Assembly: GCA_023389175.1 (NCBI GenBank)
Contig: JAEWEW010000347.1
Location: 1-27,486 of the forward strand
Source: Pseudomonadota bacterium
GTDB taxonomy: Bacteria > Pseudomonadota > Gammaproteobacteria > Burkholderiales > Burkholderiaceae_E
Reading direction: 5' to 3'
DNA length: 27,486 bases
The notes under the pieces were generated by a model. The model searched no databases. It worked only from the letters and a program-made list of their open reading frames with translations, and had not been told where the DNA came from. Below, one piece after another: positions 1 through 7,801 of the stretch (position 1 is the first letter of the stretch; every line of letters begins with the position of its first letter). Position numbers and translations under genes: made by a program.

Positions 1-293
1 GAAGGGGGGCGCCGGCAGCGGCCGGGCAAAGCCCGCTCCGCGCCGGCCGCTGGGTGTGCGCCGGTGGGTCATGCCGCCGGCGCCGGCCGGGGTGCGGACG
101 AACCGCGCGCTCGCACTTGGGAAGGGGGGCGCCGGCAGCGGCCGGGCAAAGCCCGCTCCGCGCCGGCCGCTGGGTGCGTGGCGCTCGATTCATGCAACTG
201 GTGCCGGCCGGGATGGGGACGAACCGTGCGCTCGCCCTTGGCGACGGGGCGCCGGCAGTGGCCGGGCAAAGCCCGCTCCGCGCCTGCTGCTGG
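1..293. repeat. 120-bp tandem repeat, about 2.4 copies, with internal hairpin
   Basis: Positions 1-120 and 121-240 are two copies of one unit, and 241-293 begins a third more diverged copy. The period is exactly 120. The best conserved part is the first ~53 bases of each unit. It contains a palindrome: in unit 2 the arms cagcggcc (136-143) and ggccgctg (165-172) pair, with a short gggc-aaa-gccc hairpin (144-154) nested inside; unit 1 has the same arms at 16-23 and 45-52. A diverged copy of the conserved core lies at 27347-27399. No gene is supported between 1 and about 340. Open frames run through the repeat because 120 is divisible by three, not because of recognisable protein sequence. The array is cut by the left window edge. 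Confidence 0.9.
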
Positions 294-340
294 ACCCGGT
301 CCGTTTCATGCGTAGCGTCCGACGCGGTATGGCTGAAGTC

Positions 341-1774
341 ATGAGCGGGACAATGGACGAGCAACCGACCCACGAGCGCATCCTCTACTCCAACATCAAC
401 CGCGGAGGCCGGCTCGAGCGCAAGGAGCGGCGGCTGCCCGCCGGGGCGCCGACCACGTGGATGGAGCCGGCGCGGGCGATCCCGGTCTACGCCCATTGCG
501 ACGTGCTGGTGGTGGGCGGCGGCCCCTCCGGCACCGCGGCGGCGGTTGCGGCCGCGCGGGTCGGCGCCGACGTCCTGCTGCTCGAGCGCTACAACCACCT
601 CGGCGGGCTCTCCACCGGAGGCCTGGTCATCTGGATCGACCGGATGACGGACTGGGACGGCAAGCTGGTGATCCGCGGCTTCGGCGAGGAGGTGCTCGAT
701 CGCCTGCCGCGCGACGCGGTGGCCGGTCCGCCGCGCGAGCGATGGGGCGCCACCGACGATGCCAGCGTCGCGCACTGGGTGCAGCGCACCGCGGCCTTCC
801 GCGGCGTGGTGACCTGGTCGCCCACCATCGATCCGGAATGGCTGAAGCTCGCCTCCCAGGAGCTGGTGTTGCAGAGCGGGGTGCGGCTGGTCTATCACGC
901 GTGGGCCGCCGAGCCGATCGTGGAGGATGGCGCGGTCACCGGCGTGGTCTTCGAGAACAAGGCGGGACGCCGCGCCATCCGCGCGAAGGTGGTGATCGAT
1001 GCGACCGGCGACGGCGATCTCTACGCGCGCGCCGGCGCCGCGTTCGAGTCCAACTTCGCGGACGATGACATCCACCACTGCATGAACACCGCCTGGATGT
1101 TCGGCGGCGTGGACATGGACCGCTGGATCGAGTTCCGCGCCGGCCAGCCGGATCAGTATTCCGAGCTCATGGCGCTCGGGCGCGAGCGCATCGGGCTGAT
1201 CGAGCGGCCCTTCGTCTCGTGGCGCAACGACGTCGCGCTCTTCATGGGTCCGCGGCTCTCGGGCTACTCCGCGGTCGACATCGACGACCAGACCGAGGTG
1301 GAGATCCGGTCGCATCGGGCCATGGCCGCGCACCTCGCGTTCTTCCGGGAGCACGCTCCCGGCTTCGAGAACGCTTTCCTCATGCTGAGCGCGCCCCAGC
1401 TTGGCGTGCGCCACAGCCGGCGCCTGATCGGGGTCGGCAGTGTCACCCGGGCCCAATGGCCCAGCGGCCGGGTGTTCGAGGACGAGATCGGCGTCTCGCC
1501 GAGCCTCTCGCAGGTGTTCCCCAGCATCTCCATCCCGTACGGCGCGCTGGTGCCGCGCGAGCTGGACGGTCTGCTTGCCTGCGGGCGACACCTGTCATGC
1601 GACACCAACTCCCACGGCTTCCTGCGCGAGATCCCGCAGTGCTGGGTGACCGGACAGGCGGCCGGCGTGGCCGCGGCGCAGGCAGTGGCGGCCGGCGTGC
1701 AGCCGCGGCGGGTCGCGATCGCGCCACTGCAGGCGTCGCTCGCGAGGCAGGGGGTCTACCTGCAGGGACGCTAG
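341..1774 (+). CDS. FAD-dependent oxidoreductase (FAD_oxidored / PF12831 type)
   Basis: This is probably a soluble flavoprotein oxidoreductase of unknown substrate. From the start used here it is 477 residues long. An N-terminal Rossmann dinucleotide-binding fold is clear: hydrophobic strand, then GGGPSG at residues 59-64 and a LLLER end of strand 2, followed by the HLGGLSTGG segment typical of this family. A second FAD-contact motif, VVIDATGDGDLYARAGA, comes mid-protein, and a C-terminal GLLACGRHLSCD...GQAAGVAAA segment closes the FAD site. The start is uncertain: in-frame ATGs lie at 308, 329, 341 and 353, none with a strong ribosome site, and the frame stays open into the upstream repeat. 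It converges with the lipoprotein gene with only 7 bases between stops. Its proximity to a HAAT importer suggests, but does not show, a role in catabolism of the imported compound. Confidence 0.9.
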   Translation: MSGTMDEQPTHERILYSNINRGGRLERKERRLPAGAPTTWMEPARAIPVYAHCDVLVVGGGPSGTAAAVAAARVGADVLLLERYNHLGGLSTGGLVIWIDRMTDWDGKLVIRGFGEEVLDRLPRDAVAGPPRERWGATDDASVAHWVQRTAAFRGVVTWSPTIDPEWLKLASQELVLQSGVRLVYHAWAAEPIVEDGAVTGVVFENKAGRRAIRAKVVIDATGDGDLYARAGAAFESNFADDDIHHCMNTAWMFGGVDMDRWIEFRAGQPDQYSELMALGRERIGLIERPFVSWRNDVALFMGPRLSGYSAVDIDDQTEVEIRSHRAMAAHLAFFREHAPGFENAFLMLSAPQLGVRHSRRLIGVGSVTRAQWPSGRVFEDEIGVSPSLSQVFPSISIPYGALVPRELDGLLACGRHLSCDTNSHGFLREIPQCWVTGQAAGVAAAQAVAAGVQPRRVAIAPLQASLARQGVYLQGR

Positions 1775-1781
1775 GCGCCGC

Positions 1782-2300
1782 TCAGCGCGACACCGGCACC
1801 GAGACCGCCGGGGCGACCGGTTGTGTCGCGGCGGGCGGCGGAGCCGGCCGTACCGACTGATGGTGGTGGACGATGCGCCAGCCGTCGCGGTCACGACGGT
1901 AGACGAAGGTCACGCGCGCCGGCGTGGCGAGCTTGCGGCCGTCGAGCGTCTCCTGGTCGATCACGATGTCCGAGGTGCGCACGATCACGTCGCCGTAGTC
2001 CTGGACGAGCTCGTTGCTCGGCGTGATGTTGCGGGACCTGCTGTTCGCGATGGCGCGCTGGTAGTAGGCGCGAACCGGCTCCGGGCCCGCGAAGCGGGCC
2101 ATCGGCAGGAGCGGGATGAAGGTCGCGTCCGCGGCGAACAGCGAGGCGATCGCCTGCGCGTCGCCGTTGCGATAGGCGTCGATGTACATCTGCGGGATCC
2201 GGCCGGGATCCCGGATCGCTCCGGCGGCGGATGGGCCTTGGTGCGGCGCGACGCAGCCCGCGGCCAGCGCGGCTGCGGCGATCCAGGTGAGCCGGAGCAT
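1782..2300 (-). CDS. NTF2-like / SnoaL-type lipoprotein
   Basis: A predicted lipoprotein of 172 residues. The N-terminus has a short hydrophobic signal ending in the lipobox L-A-A-G-C with Cys16 as the lipidation site. The rest resembles the NTF2-like/DUF4440 (SgcJ/EcaC) fold: a helix with AYRNGDAQAIASLFAAD, then FAGPEPVRAYY, and a final strand pair with VTFVYRRDRDGWRIVHHHQS. Such domains bind small ligands or are simple enzymes; no catalytic role can be assigned here. The C-terminal ~20 residues are Pro/Ala/Val-rich and probably unstructured. The start at 2300 is favoured because GGGAG lies 7 bases upstream. It is last in the minus-strand run after the second binding protein, about 120 bases downstream of it, so co-transcription is possible. 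Confidence 0.82.
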   Translation of the reverse strand: MLRLTWIAAAALAAGCVAPHQGPSAAGAIRDPGRIPQMYIDAYRNGDAQAIASLFAADATFIPLLPMARFAGPEPVRAYYQRAIANSRSRNITPSNELVQDYGDVIVRTSDIVIDQETLDGRKLATPARVTFVYRRDRDGWRIVHHHQSVRPAPPPAATQPVAPAVSVPVSR

Positions 2301-2319
2301 GTCGATCTCCCGTCTTGAT

Positions 2320-2399
2320 GCCGCCCCCATGATGGGGCGGCCCTCGGGCAGGCGACTTGCGCCGGATCAACCGCGACGCGACAGCGCCCGCCGGGGCGC
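2320..2399 (-). terminator. two GC-rich stem-loops downstream of the binding-protein gene
   Basis: Two perfect inverted repeats lie between the binding-protein gene and the lipoprotein gene. The first has arms gcgccc (2384-2389) and gggcgc (2394-2399). The second has arms gccgcccc (2320-2327) and ggggcggc (2334-2341). Neither is followed by a U-run on the minus strand, so they are not canonical intrinsic terminators. They may protect the 3' end of the upstream mRNA or reduce read-through into the lipoprotein gene. The second sits about 20 bases upstream of the lipoprotein start, just outside its ribosome site. Confidence 0.35.
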
Positions 2400-2420
2400 A
2401 GCCGCGCGGGGCCTGCTGGC

Positions 2421-3644
2421 CTACTTCACCAGCGGGCAGCCGCCTTCCGCGAGCGGACGGAAGGCCTTGTCGGCGGGAATCGTGGTGCGCAGCTTGTAGT
2501 AGTCGTACGGGCCCTTGGACTCGGACGGCTTCTTCACCTCGAACAGGTAGACCGGATGGATCTTGCGACCGTCGGCCCGGATCGTCCCCTTGCCGAACAA
2601 CGGGTCGTCGGTGGGCAACTCCTTCATCTTGGCGATGGCCTTGGTGCCGTCGTCGGTCTTCCCGGCCTGCACCGCCTTCAGGTAGTGCAGCACGCTTGCG
2701 TACACGCCGGCATGATCCATCGACGGCATCTTGCCGCCGTTCTGCTCGGCGAAGCGCTTGGACCAGGCCCGCGTCTGGTCGTTGAGATCCCAGTAGAAGC
2801 TCTCCGTGATCTGCAGGCCTTGCGCGGTTTCCAGGCCAAGGCCGTGGACGTCGGTCAGGAACACCAGCAGGCCGGCCAGCTTCTGTCCGCTCTTCGTGAT
2901 GCCGAACTCGGCCGCCTGCTTGATCGAGTTGATGGTGTCTCCGCCCGCATTGGCGAGGCCGATCACCTTCGCCTTGGAAGCCTGCGCCTGGAGGAGGAAG
3001 GACGAGAAGTCCTGGGTAGACAGCGGATGCCTGACGACGCCCAGCACCTTGCCGCCTGACGCCTTCACGACGTTCGAGGTGTCGCGCTCCAGCGCGTGGC
3101 CGAACGCATAGTCGGCCGTCAGGAAGAACCAGGTGTCGCCGCCTGTCTCGACCACCGCCTTGCCCGTGCCGTTGGCGAGCATCCAGGTGTCATAGAGCCA
3201 ATGCACGGTGTTAGGCGAACAGGCCTTGCCCGTCAGGTCCGCCGTGGCGGCGCCCGTGTTGACGAAGGCCTTGCCCTTGTCGCGAACCACCTGGTTCACC
3301 GCCAGCGCCACCGAGGAGGTTGGCACGTCGGTGATCATGTCGACGCCGTCGGTATCGATCCACTGGCGGGCGAGCGTGGATCCGACATCCGGCTTGTTCT
3401 GGTGGTCGGCGGAGACGACCTCGATCTTGAAGCCGGGCTTGGCCTGCTTCTGGAAGTCCTCGACCGCCATCCGCGCCGCGATCACCGAGCCGGGTCCGCC
3501 GATGTCGGCGTACAGGCCCGACATGTCGTTCATGACGCCGATCTTGACGACGTCGCCCGAGATCTGGGCACTTGCCGCGCCGGGCAGTGCCGCCAGGGTG
3601 GCGAGCGCGGACGATACCAGCAGCGCAGACAGCTTCTTCTTCAT
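2421..3644 (-). CDS. HAAT-family ABC transporter periplasmic binding protein (paralogue A)
   Basis: Periplasmic substrate-binding protein of the branched-chain amino acid (Peripla_BP_6, type I) family, 407 residues. It has a Sec signal peptide (MKKK, hydrophobic stretch, A-S-A cleavage before QISGD). The mature start VVKIGVMNDMSGLYADIGG is the standard first strand and ligand loop. The family is known to bind amino acids, aromatic acids and other carboxylates; the ligand here is unknown. A near-identical paralogue lies at 5769-6989, on the other side of livH and livM, with roughly four-fifths identity by eye. The start at 3644 is preferred because GGAG lies 9 bases upstream and the resulting N-terminus matches the paralogue; 3650 and 3659 are in-frame alternatives. 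It follows livM after 55 bases. Confidence 0.95.
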   Translation of the reverse strand: MKKKLSALLVSSALATLAALPGAASAQISGDVVKIGVMNDMSGLYADIGGPGSVIAARMAVEDFQKQAKPGFKIEVVSADHQNKPDVGSTLARQWIDTDGVDMITDVPTSSVALAVNQVVRDKGKAFVNTGAATADLTGKACSPNTVHWLYDTWMLANGTGKAVVETGGDTWFFLTADYAFGHALERDTSNVVKASGGKVLGVVRHPLSTQDFSSFLLQAQASKAKVIGLANAGGDTINSIKQAAEFGITKSGQKLAGLLVFLTDVHGLGLETAQGLQITESFYWDLNDQTRAWSKRFAEQNGGKMPSMDHAGVYASVLHYLKAVQAGKTDDGTKAIAKMKELPTDDPLFGKGTIRADGRKIHPVYLFEVKKPSESKGPYDYYKLRTTIPADKAFRPLAEGGCPLVK

Positions 3645-3699
3645 GTGCATCTTCTCCATGTCTCCAATCCGAGTGTGATCGAAACGGCCTCTCTGGCGG

Positions 3700-4701
3700 C
3701 TACAGGGCCTTCTTCAGCCGGTGCGCGATCTCGCCGACCACGCCGCGGCGGAACGCCATCACGCAGATCACGAAGATGACGCCCTGGACGACAGTGACCC
3801 ACGCGCCCAGCTGGGCCAGGTAGTTCTGCATGGTGATGATGATGGCCGCGCCGACCACCGGCCCGAACAGCGTGCCCATCCCGCCCAGGAGCACCATCAG
3901 CACCACCTCGCCCGACATGGTCCAGTAGACGTCGGTGAGCGAGGCGAGCTGGAACAGCAGCGCCTTGACCGCGCCGGCAAGGCCGGAGAAGCCGGCCGAC
4001 AGCACGAAGGCGAGCAGCTTCAGCCGGTCCGTGTCGTAGCCGAGCGAGGTGGCGCGCGCCTCGTTCTCGCGAATCGCCTTGAGCGCCTGGCCGAACGGCG
4101 ACTCCACGATCCGCCAGATAAGGAGGAATGCGGCGAAGAAGATGACCGAGACGAAGGTGTACATCGCCCAGGTCTGGTTGAGGTCCAGCAGTCCGAGCAC
4201 CCGGCCGCGCGGCACCGCCTGGATGCCGTCCTCGCCGCCGGTGAACGGCGTCTGCAGGTAGAAGAAGTACACCATCTGCGCGAGCGCAAGGGTGATCATC
4301 GCGAAGTAGATGCCCTGGCGACGGATGGCGAGCAGCCCCGTGACCAGGCCGAGCAGCAGCGAGGCGCCGGTCGCCACCAGCACCGCGAGCTCCGGGCTGA
4401 ATCCCCAGACCTTGGCCGCATGCGCGGAGATGTAGCCGGCCGTGCCGAGGAACATGGCATGGCCGAAAGAAAGCAGCCCGCCGAACCCGATCAGCAGGTT
4501 GAATGCGCACGCGAACAGCGCGAAGCACATCACCTTCATCAGGAAGACCGGGTAGACCACCATCGGCGCCAGGACGAAGACGGCCAGCATGATCGCGAAG
4601 GCGATCCACAACGGGCGCCGGTCCGCGCGCATCGCTGCGCTGGTGCTCGGCGCGGGCGCGGCCGCCGGTTCGCGCAGGGTGGTGGAGGTGTCGATCGCCA
4701 T
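3700..4701 (-). CDS. livM: HAAT ABC transporter permease, LivM family
   Basis: Inner-membrane permease subunit that pairs with LivH to form the transport channel, 333 residues. After a ~35-residue Ala/Pro-rich cytoplasmic N-terminus there are about nine to ten hydrophobic segments. Family hallmarks include FNLLIGFGGLLSFGHAMFLG near the start, the cytoplasmic ATPase-contact loop with SPFGQALKAIRENEARATSLGYD, and the C-terminal GGMGTLFGPVVGAA segment. The start at 4701 has GGAAG 8 bases upstream; an upstream TTG at 4731 is less likely. The gene lies 76 bases after livH and 55 before binding-protein gene A. Confidence 0.95.
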   Translation of the reverse strand: MAIDTSTTLREPAAAPAPSTSAAMRADRRPLWIAFAIMLAVFVLAPMVVYPVFLMKVMCFALFACAFNLLIGFGGLLSFGHAMFLGTAGYISAHAAKVWGFSPELAVLVATGASLLLGLVTGLLAIRRQGIYFAMITLALAQMVYFFYLQTPFTGGEDGIQAVPRGRVLGLLDLNQTWAMYTFVSVIFFAAFLLIWRIVESPFGQALKAIRENEARATSLGYDTDRLKLLAFVLSAGFSGLAGAVKALLFQLASLTDVYWTMSGEVVLMVLLGGMGTLFGPVVGAAIIITMQNYLAQLGAWVTVVQGVIFVICVMAFRRGVVGEIAHRLKKAL

Positions 4702-4777
4702 GGTCAGTCTTCCATCCTGCAGGGTCAGCAATCCGGCCGGCTCGAGGGGTGGCGCCGACCGCGCTCGGGGATTGGCT

Positions 4778-5662
4778 TCATTTCTGTGTGCCGAAGAGGC
4801 CCGCCGGCTTGATCAGGAGCACGATCGCCATGATGACGAAGATCACCGTGTTCGACGCTTCCGGGTAGAACACCTTGGTGAGACCCTCGATCAGGCCCAG
4901 CGCGAAGCCGGTCACCACCGCCCCGAAGATGGATCCCATGCCGCCGATCACCACCACCGCGAACACCACGATGATCAGGTCCGCGCCCATCTGCGCGCTG
5001 ACGGAGTAGATCGGGGCGGCCATCACGCCGGCGAGCGCCGCGAGGCCGACGCCGAAGCCGTAGGTGGTGGTGATCATCCGCGGCACGTTGATGCCGAATG
5101 CCTGCACCAGCTGCGGATTCTCCGTGGCCGCCCGCAGGTAGGCGCCGAGCTTGGTGCGCTCGATCACGAACCAGGTGATCAGGCAGATCACCGCGGAGGC
5201 GAATACCACCCAGGCGCGGTAGTTGGGCAGGAACATGAAGCCGAGGTTCTGCCCGCCCATCAGTTGCGACGGGATCGGATAGGGCTGTCCGGACGACCCG
5301 TAGGCATTGCGGAACAGGCCCTGGATGATCAGCGCGATGCCGAAGGTGAGCAGCAACCCGTAGAGATGGTCCAGCTTGTAGAGGTGGCGCAGCATCAGCC
5401 GCTCGATCACCACCCCGGAAAGCCCGACCACGATCGGCACGATCAGCAGTGACCACCAGTAGCCGATGCCGAGCTTGCTCAGCAGCAGGAACGCAACGAA
5501 GGCGCCCATCATGTACTGGGCACCGTGGGTGAAGTTGATGATGTTCAGCAGGCCGAAGATCACCGCCAGTCCGAGGGACAACAGCGCGTAGAACGAGCCG
5601 TTGATCAGCCCGATCAGCAGTTGCCCGAACAACGCCTGTGTCGGCACGCCGAAGATTTCCAT
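4778..5662 (-). CDS. livH: HAAT ABC transporter permease, LivH family
   Basis: Second inner-membrane permease of the importer, 294 residues, close to the usual LivH size. It shows the characteristic opening QLLIGLINGSFYALLSLGLA, then FGLLNIINFTHGAQYMMGAF. The later ATPase-contact loop is T-K-L-G-A-Y-L-R-A-A-T-E-N, followed by LVQAFGINV and the C-terminal GGMGSIFGAVVTGFALGL. About eight membrane segments are visible. The start has GGAG about 10 bases upstream. It lies downstream of binding-protein gene B, separated by 106 bases that hold a strong stem-loop at 5700-5737, which may lower permease expression relative to the binding protein. Confidence 0.96.
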   Translation of the reverse strand: MEIFGVPTQALFGQLLIGLINGSFYALLSLGLAVIFGLLNIINFTHGAQYMMGAFVAFLLLSKLGIGYWWSLLIVPIVVGLSGVVIERLMLRHLYKLDHLYGLLLTFGIALIIQGLFRNAYGSSGQPYPIPSQLMGGQNLGFMFLPNYRAWVVFASAVICLITWFVIERTKLGAYLRAATENPQLVQAFGINVPRMITTTYGFGVGLAALAGVMAAPIYSVSAQMGADLIIVVFAVVVIGGMGSIFGAVVTGFALGLIEGLTKVFYPEASNTVIFVIMAIVLLIKPAGLFGTQK

Positions 5663-5699
5663 CGACAGCCCGCTCCGTCCTTAGCTGGGATATTGTGCC

Positions 5700-5737
5700 G
5701 CAATGCCGTCCGGACCGTGCGGGCCGGACGGCATTGC
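5700..5737 (-). promoter_or_regulatory. perfect 14-bp stem-loop between binding protein B and livH
   Basis: The arms gcaatgccgtccgg (5700-5713) and ccggacggcattgc (5724-5737) are exactly complementary around a 10-base loop. No U-run follows on the minus strand, so a simple terminator is unlikely. Stem-loops between binding-protein and permease genes are known in malE-malF and similar operons, where they stabilise the binding-protein mRNA or attenuate read-through. By inference the same differential expression applies here. Confidence 0.7.
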
Positions 5738-5768
5738 AGAGGGGTGGTGCTTCAGCCTTCCTGGCGGC

Positions 5769-6989
5769 TCACTTCACCAGGGGGCAGTCGCCGTCCTTGA
5801 GCGGCCGGAAGGCCTGGTCGGCGGGGATCGTGGTGCGCAGCTTGTAATAGTCGTACGGGCCCTTGGACTCGGCCGGCTTCTTCACCTCGAACAGGTAGGC
5901 CGGGTGGATCTTGCGGCCGTCCGCGCGGATCGTGCCCTTGCCGAACAGCGGATCGTCGGTGGGGAGCTCCTTCATCTTGGCGACCACCTTCGTGCCGTCG
6001 TCGGTCTTGCCGGCCTCGACCGCCTTTAGGTAGTGCAGCGTCGCGGCGTACACGCCGGCGTGCACCATCGTCGGGTACTTGCCGCCGTTCTTCTCGACGA
6101 AGCGCTTGGTCCAGGCGCGGGTCTGGTCATTCAGGTCCCAGTAGAAGGTCTCGGTCATGATCAGCCCCTGGGCGATCTGCAGCCCGAGGCCATGCACGTC
6201 GGTCAGGAAGACCAGCAGTCCCGCCAGGTTCTGGCCGCCCTTGGTGATGCCGAACTCGGCCGCCTGCTTGATCGAGTTGATGGTGTCGCCGCCGGCATTG
6301 GCAAGGCCGATGATCTTGGCCTTGGACGCCTGCGCCTGCAGCAGGAACGAGGAGAAGTCCTGCGTGTTCAGCGGATGCCGCACCCGGCCCACCACCTTGC
6401 CGCCACCCGCCTTCACCACCGCCTCGGTGTCGCGCTCGAGCGCATGGCCGAAGGCATAGTCCGCCGTGAGGAAGAACCAGCTGTCGCCGCCGGTCTTCAC
6501 GATGGCGCTGCCGGTGCCGTTGGCGAGCATCCAGGTGTCGTAGGTCCAGTGCACCGTGTTCGGCGAGCAGGCCTTGCCGGTGAGGTCCGACGAGGCAGCG
6601 CCGGAGTTCAGCATTACCTTGCCCTTCTCCCGCGCCACCTGGTTGACCGCCAGCGCGACCGACGAGGTCGGCACGTCGGCGATCGCGTCAACGTTGTCGC
6701 TGTCGAACCACTGGCGGGCGATGCTGGAGCCGACATCCGGCTTGTTCTGGTGGTCGGCCGAGACGATCTCGACCTTCATGCCCTTGCCGGCGGCACCGAA
6801 GTCCTCGACCGCCATCTGGGCGGCGACGACCGATCCCGGGCCGCCGAGGTCCGCGTACAGGCCGGACATGTCGTTCAGGACGCCGATCTTGACGACGTCT
6901 CCGGATACCTGGGCGCCGGCAACGCCCGGCAGCGCCGCCATGGTGGCGAGCGCAGCGGAAACGAGCAACGCGGATAGCTTTCTCTTCAT
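5769..6989 (-). CDS. HAAT-family ABC transporter periplasmic binding protein (paralogue B)
   Basis: Periplasmic binding protein of the branched-chain amino acid type I family, 406 residues. It has a clear signal peptide (MKRKLSALLV, hydrophobic core, cleavage near A-G-A before QVSGD) and the ligand-loop start VVKIGVLNDMSGLYADLGG. The start at 6989 has GGAG about 7 bases upstream. It is strongly similar to paralogue A: signal peptide and C-terminal 80 residues are almost the same, while more differences fall in residues ~30-130 and around position 310, the parts more likely to shape the ligand pocket. It follows livF by 59 bases. Two binding proteins for one permease pair would widen or tune substrate range; the ligands are not known. 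Confidence 0.95.
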   Translation of the reverse strand: MKRKLSALLVSAALATMAALPGVAGAQVSGDVVKIGVLNDMSGLYADLGGPGSVVAAQMAVEDFGAAGKGMKVEIVSADHQNKPDVGSSIARQWFDSDNVDAIADVPTSSVALAVNQVAREKGKVMLNSGAASSDLTGKACSPNTVHWTYDTWMLANGTGSAIVKTGGDSWFFLTADYAFGHALERDTEAVVKAGGGKVVGRVRHPLNTQDFSSFLLQAQASKAKIIGLANAGGDTINSIKQAAEFGITKGGQNLAGLLVFLTDVHGLGLQIAQGLIMTETFYWDLNDQTRAWTKRFVEKNGGKYPTMVHAGVYAATLHYLKAVEAGKTDDGTKVVAKMKELPTDDPLFGKGTIRADGRKIHPAYLFEVKKPAESKGPYDYYKLRTTIPADQAFRPLKDGDCPLVK

Positions 6990-7048
6990 GTCTCTTCTCC
7001 TGGTGTGATGGGAACCGGAATCCCGCAGACCTGTGACAACCACAGTCC

Positions 7049-7801
7049 CTAGACCCCGAGGTACTCGTGGAGGATGTTCATCTTGCCCTGCAGATCGGCC
7101 GCGCCGAAACCCTCGACGATGCGGCCGTGCTCCATCACGTAAAGACGGTCGGCAAGCGGCGCGGCGAAGCGGAAGTTCTGCTCCACCATGACGATGGTGA
7201 ATCCCTTCTCCCGCAGCATCCTGACGGTTCGGGCGAGCGTCTGCACGATCACCGGTGCGAGGCCTTCGGAGATCTCGTCGAGCAGCAGCATCCTCGCGCC
7301 GGTCCGAAGGATGCGGGCGACCGCGAGCATCTGCTGCTCGCCGCCGGAGAGGCGCGTGCCGGGACTCGAGCGTCGCTCGTACAGGTTGGGAAAGATCTCG
7401 TAGATCTCCTCCACCGTCATGCCGCCCGCGACCAGCTGCGGCGGCAGCCGCAGGTTCTCCTCGCAGGTCAGGCTCGCGAAGATTCCGCGCTCCTCGGGAC
7501 AGTAGCCGATGCCCATTCGGGCGATCTCGTGCGGCGCCTTCCGTACCGACTCCACGCCGTTGATCATGATCGAGCCGGTGCGCCGGCCGACCAGGCCGAG
7601 GATCGCCTTCAGCGTGGTGGTGCGCCCGGCGCCGTTGCGCCCCAGCAGGCTCACCACCTCGCCTTCGCGCACCGTGAGGTCCACCCCATGGAGGATGTGG
7701 GATTCGCCGTACCAGGCATGCACGCCGGCGAGGTGCAGCACCTCGCGACCGTGGGCCTGGCCGGAGCCGGCGGGCGCCCTGCCCTGCAGTTCGACTGTCA
7801 T
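7049..7801 (-). CDS. livF: HAAT ABC transporter ATPase, LivF family, with Walker A Lys-to-Arg change
   Basis: One of the two cytoplasmic ATPases of the importer, 250 residues. The ABC order is intact: Walker A GRNGAGRTTT (residues 54-63), Q-loop region GYCPEERGIF, signature LSGGEQQ, Walker B MLLLDEISEGLAP, and the switch segment MVEQN, where Gln replaces His as is common in LivF proteins. The unusual point is Walker A: residue 60 is Arg (codon at 7622-7624 on the minus strand) where the family has the phosphate-binding Lys. An N-terminal ~20-residue Gly/Ala-rich extension precedes the ABC domain. Its ATG directly abuts the livG stop with no gap, so translation is probably coupled. Confidence 0.95.
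   Translation of the reverse strand: MTVELQGRAPAGSGQAHGREVLHLAGVHAWYGESHILHGVDLTVREGEVVSLLGRNGAGRTTTLKAILGLVGRRTGSIMINGVESVRKAPHEIARMGIGYCPEERGIFASLTCEENLRLPPQLVAGGMTVEEIYEIFPNLYERRSSPGTRLSGGEQQMLAVARILRTGARMLLLDEISEGLAPVIVQTLARTVRMLREKGFTIVMVEQNFRFAAPLADRLYVMEHGRIVEGFGAADLQGKMNILHEYLGV

Noticed and set aside
1..293. Tandem array considered as a CRISPR array
   Set aside because: The unit is 120 bases with internally palindromic, partly conserved intervening sequence; there are no short regular repeats with unique spacers and no cas genes.
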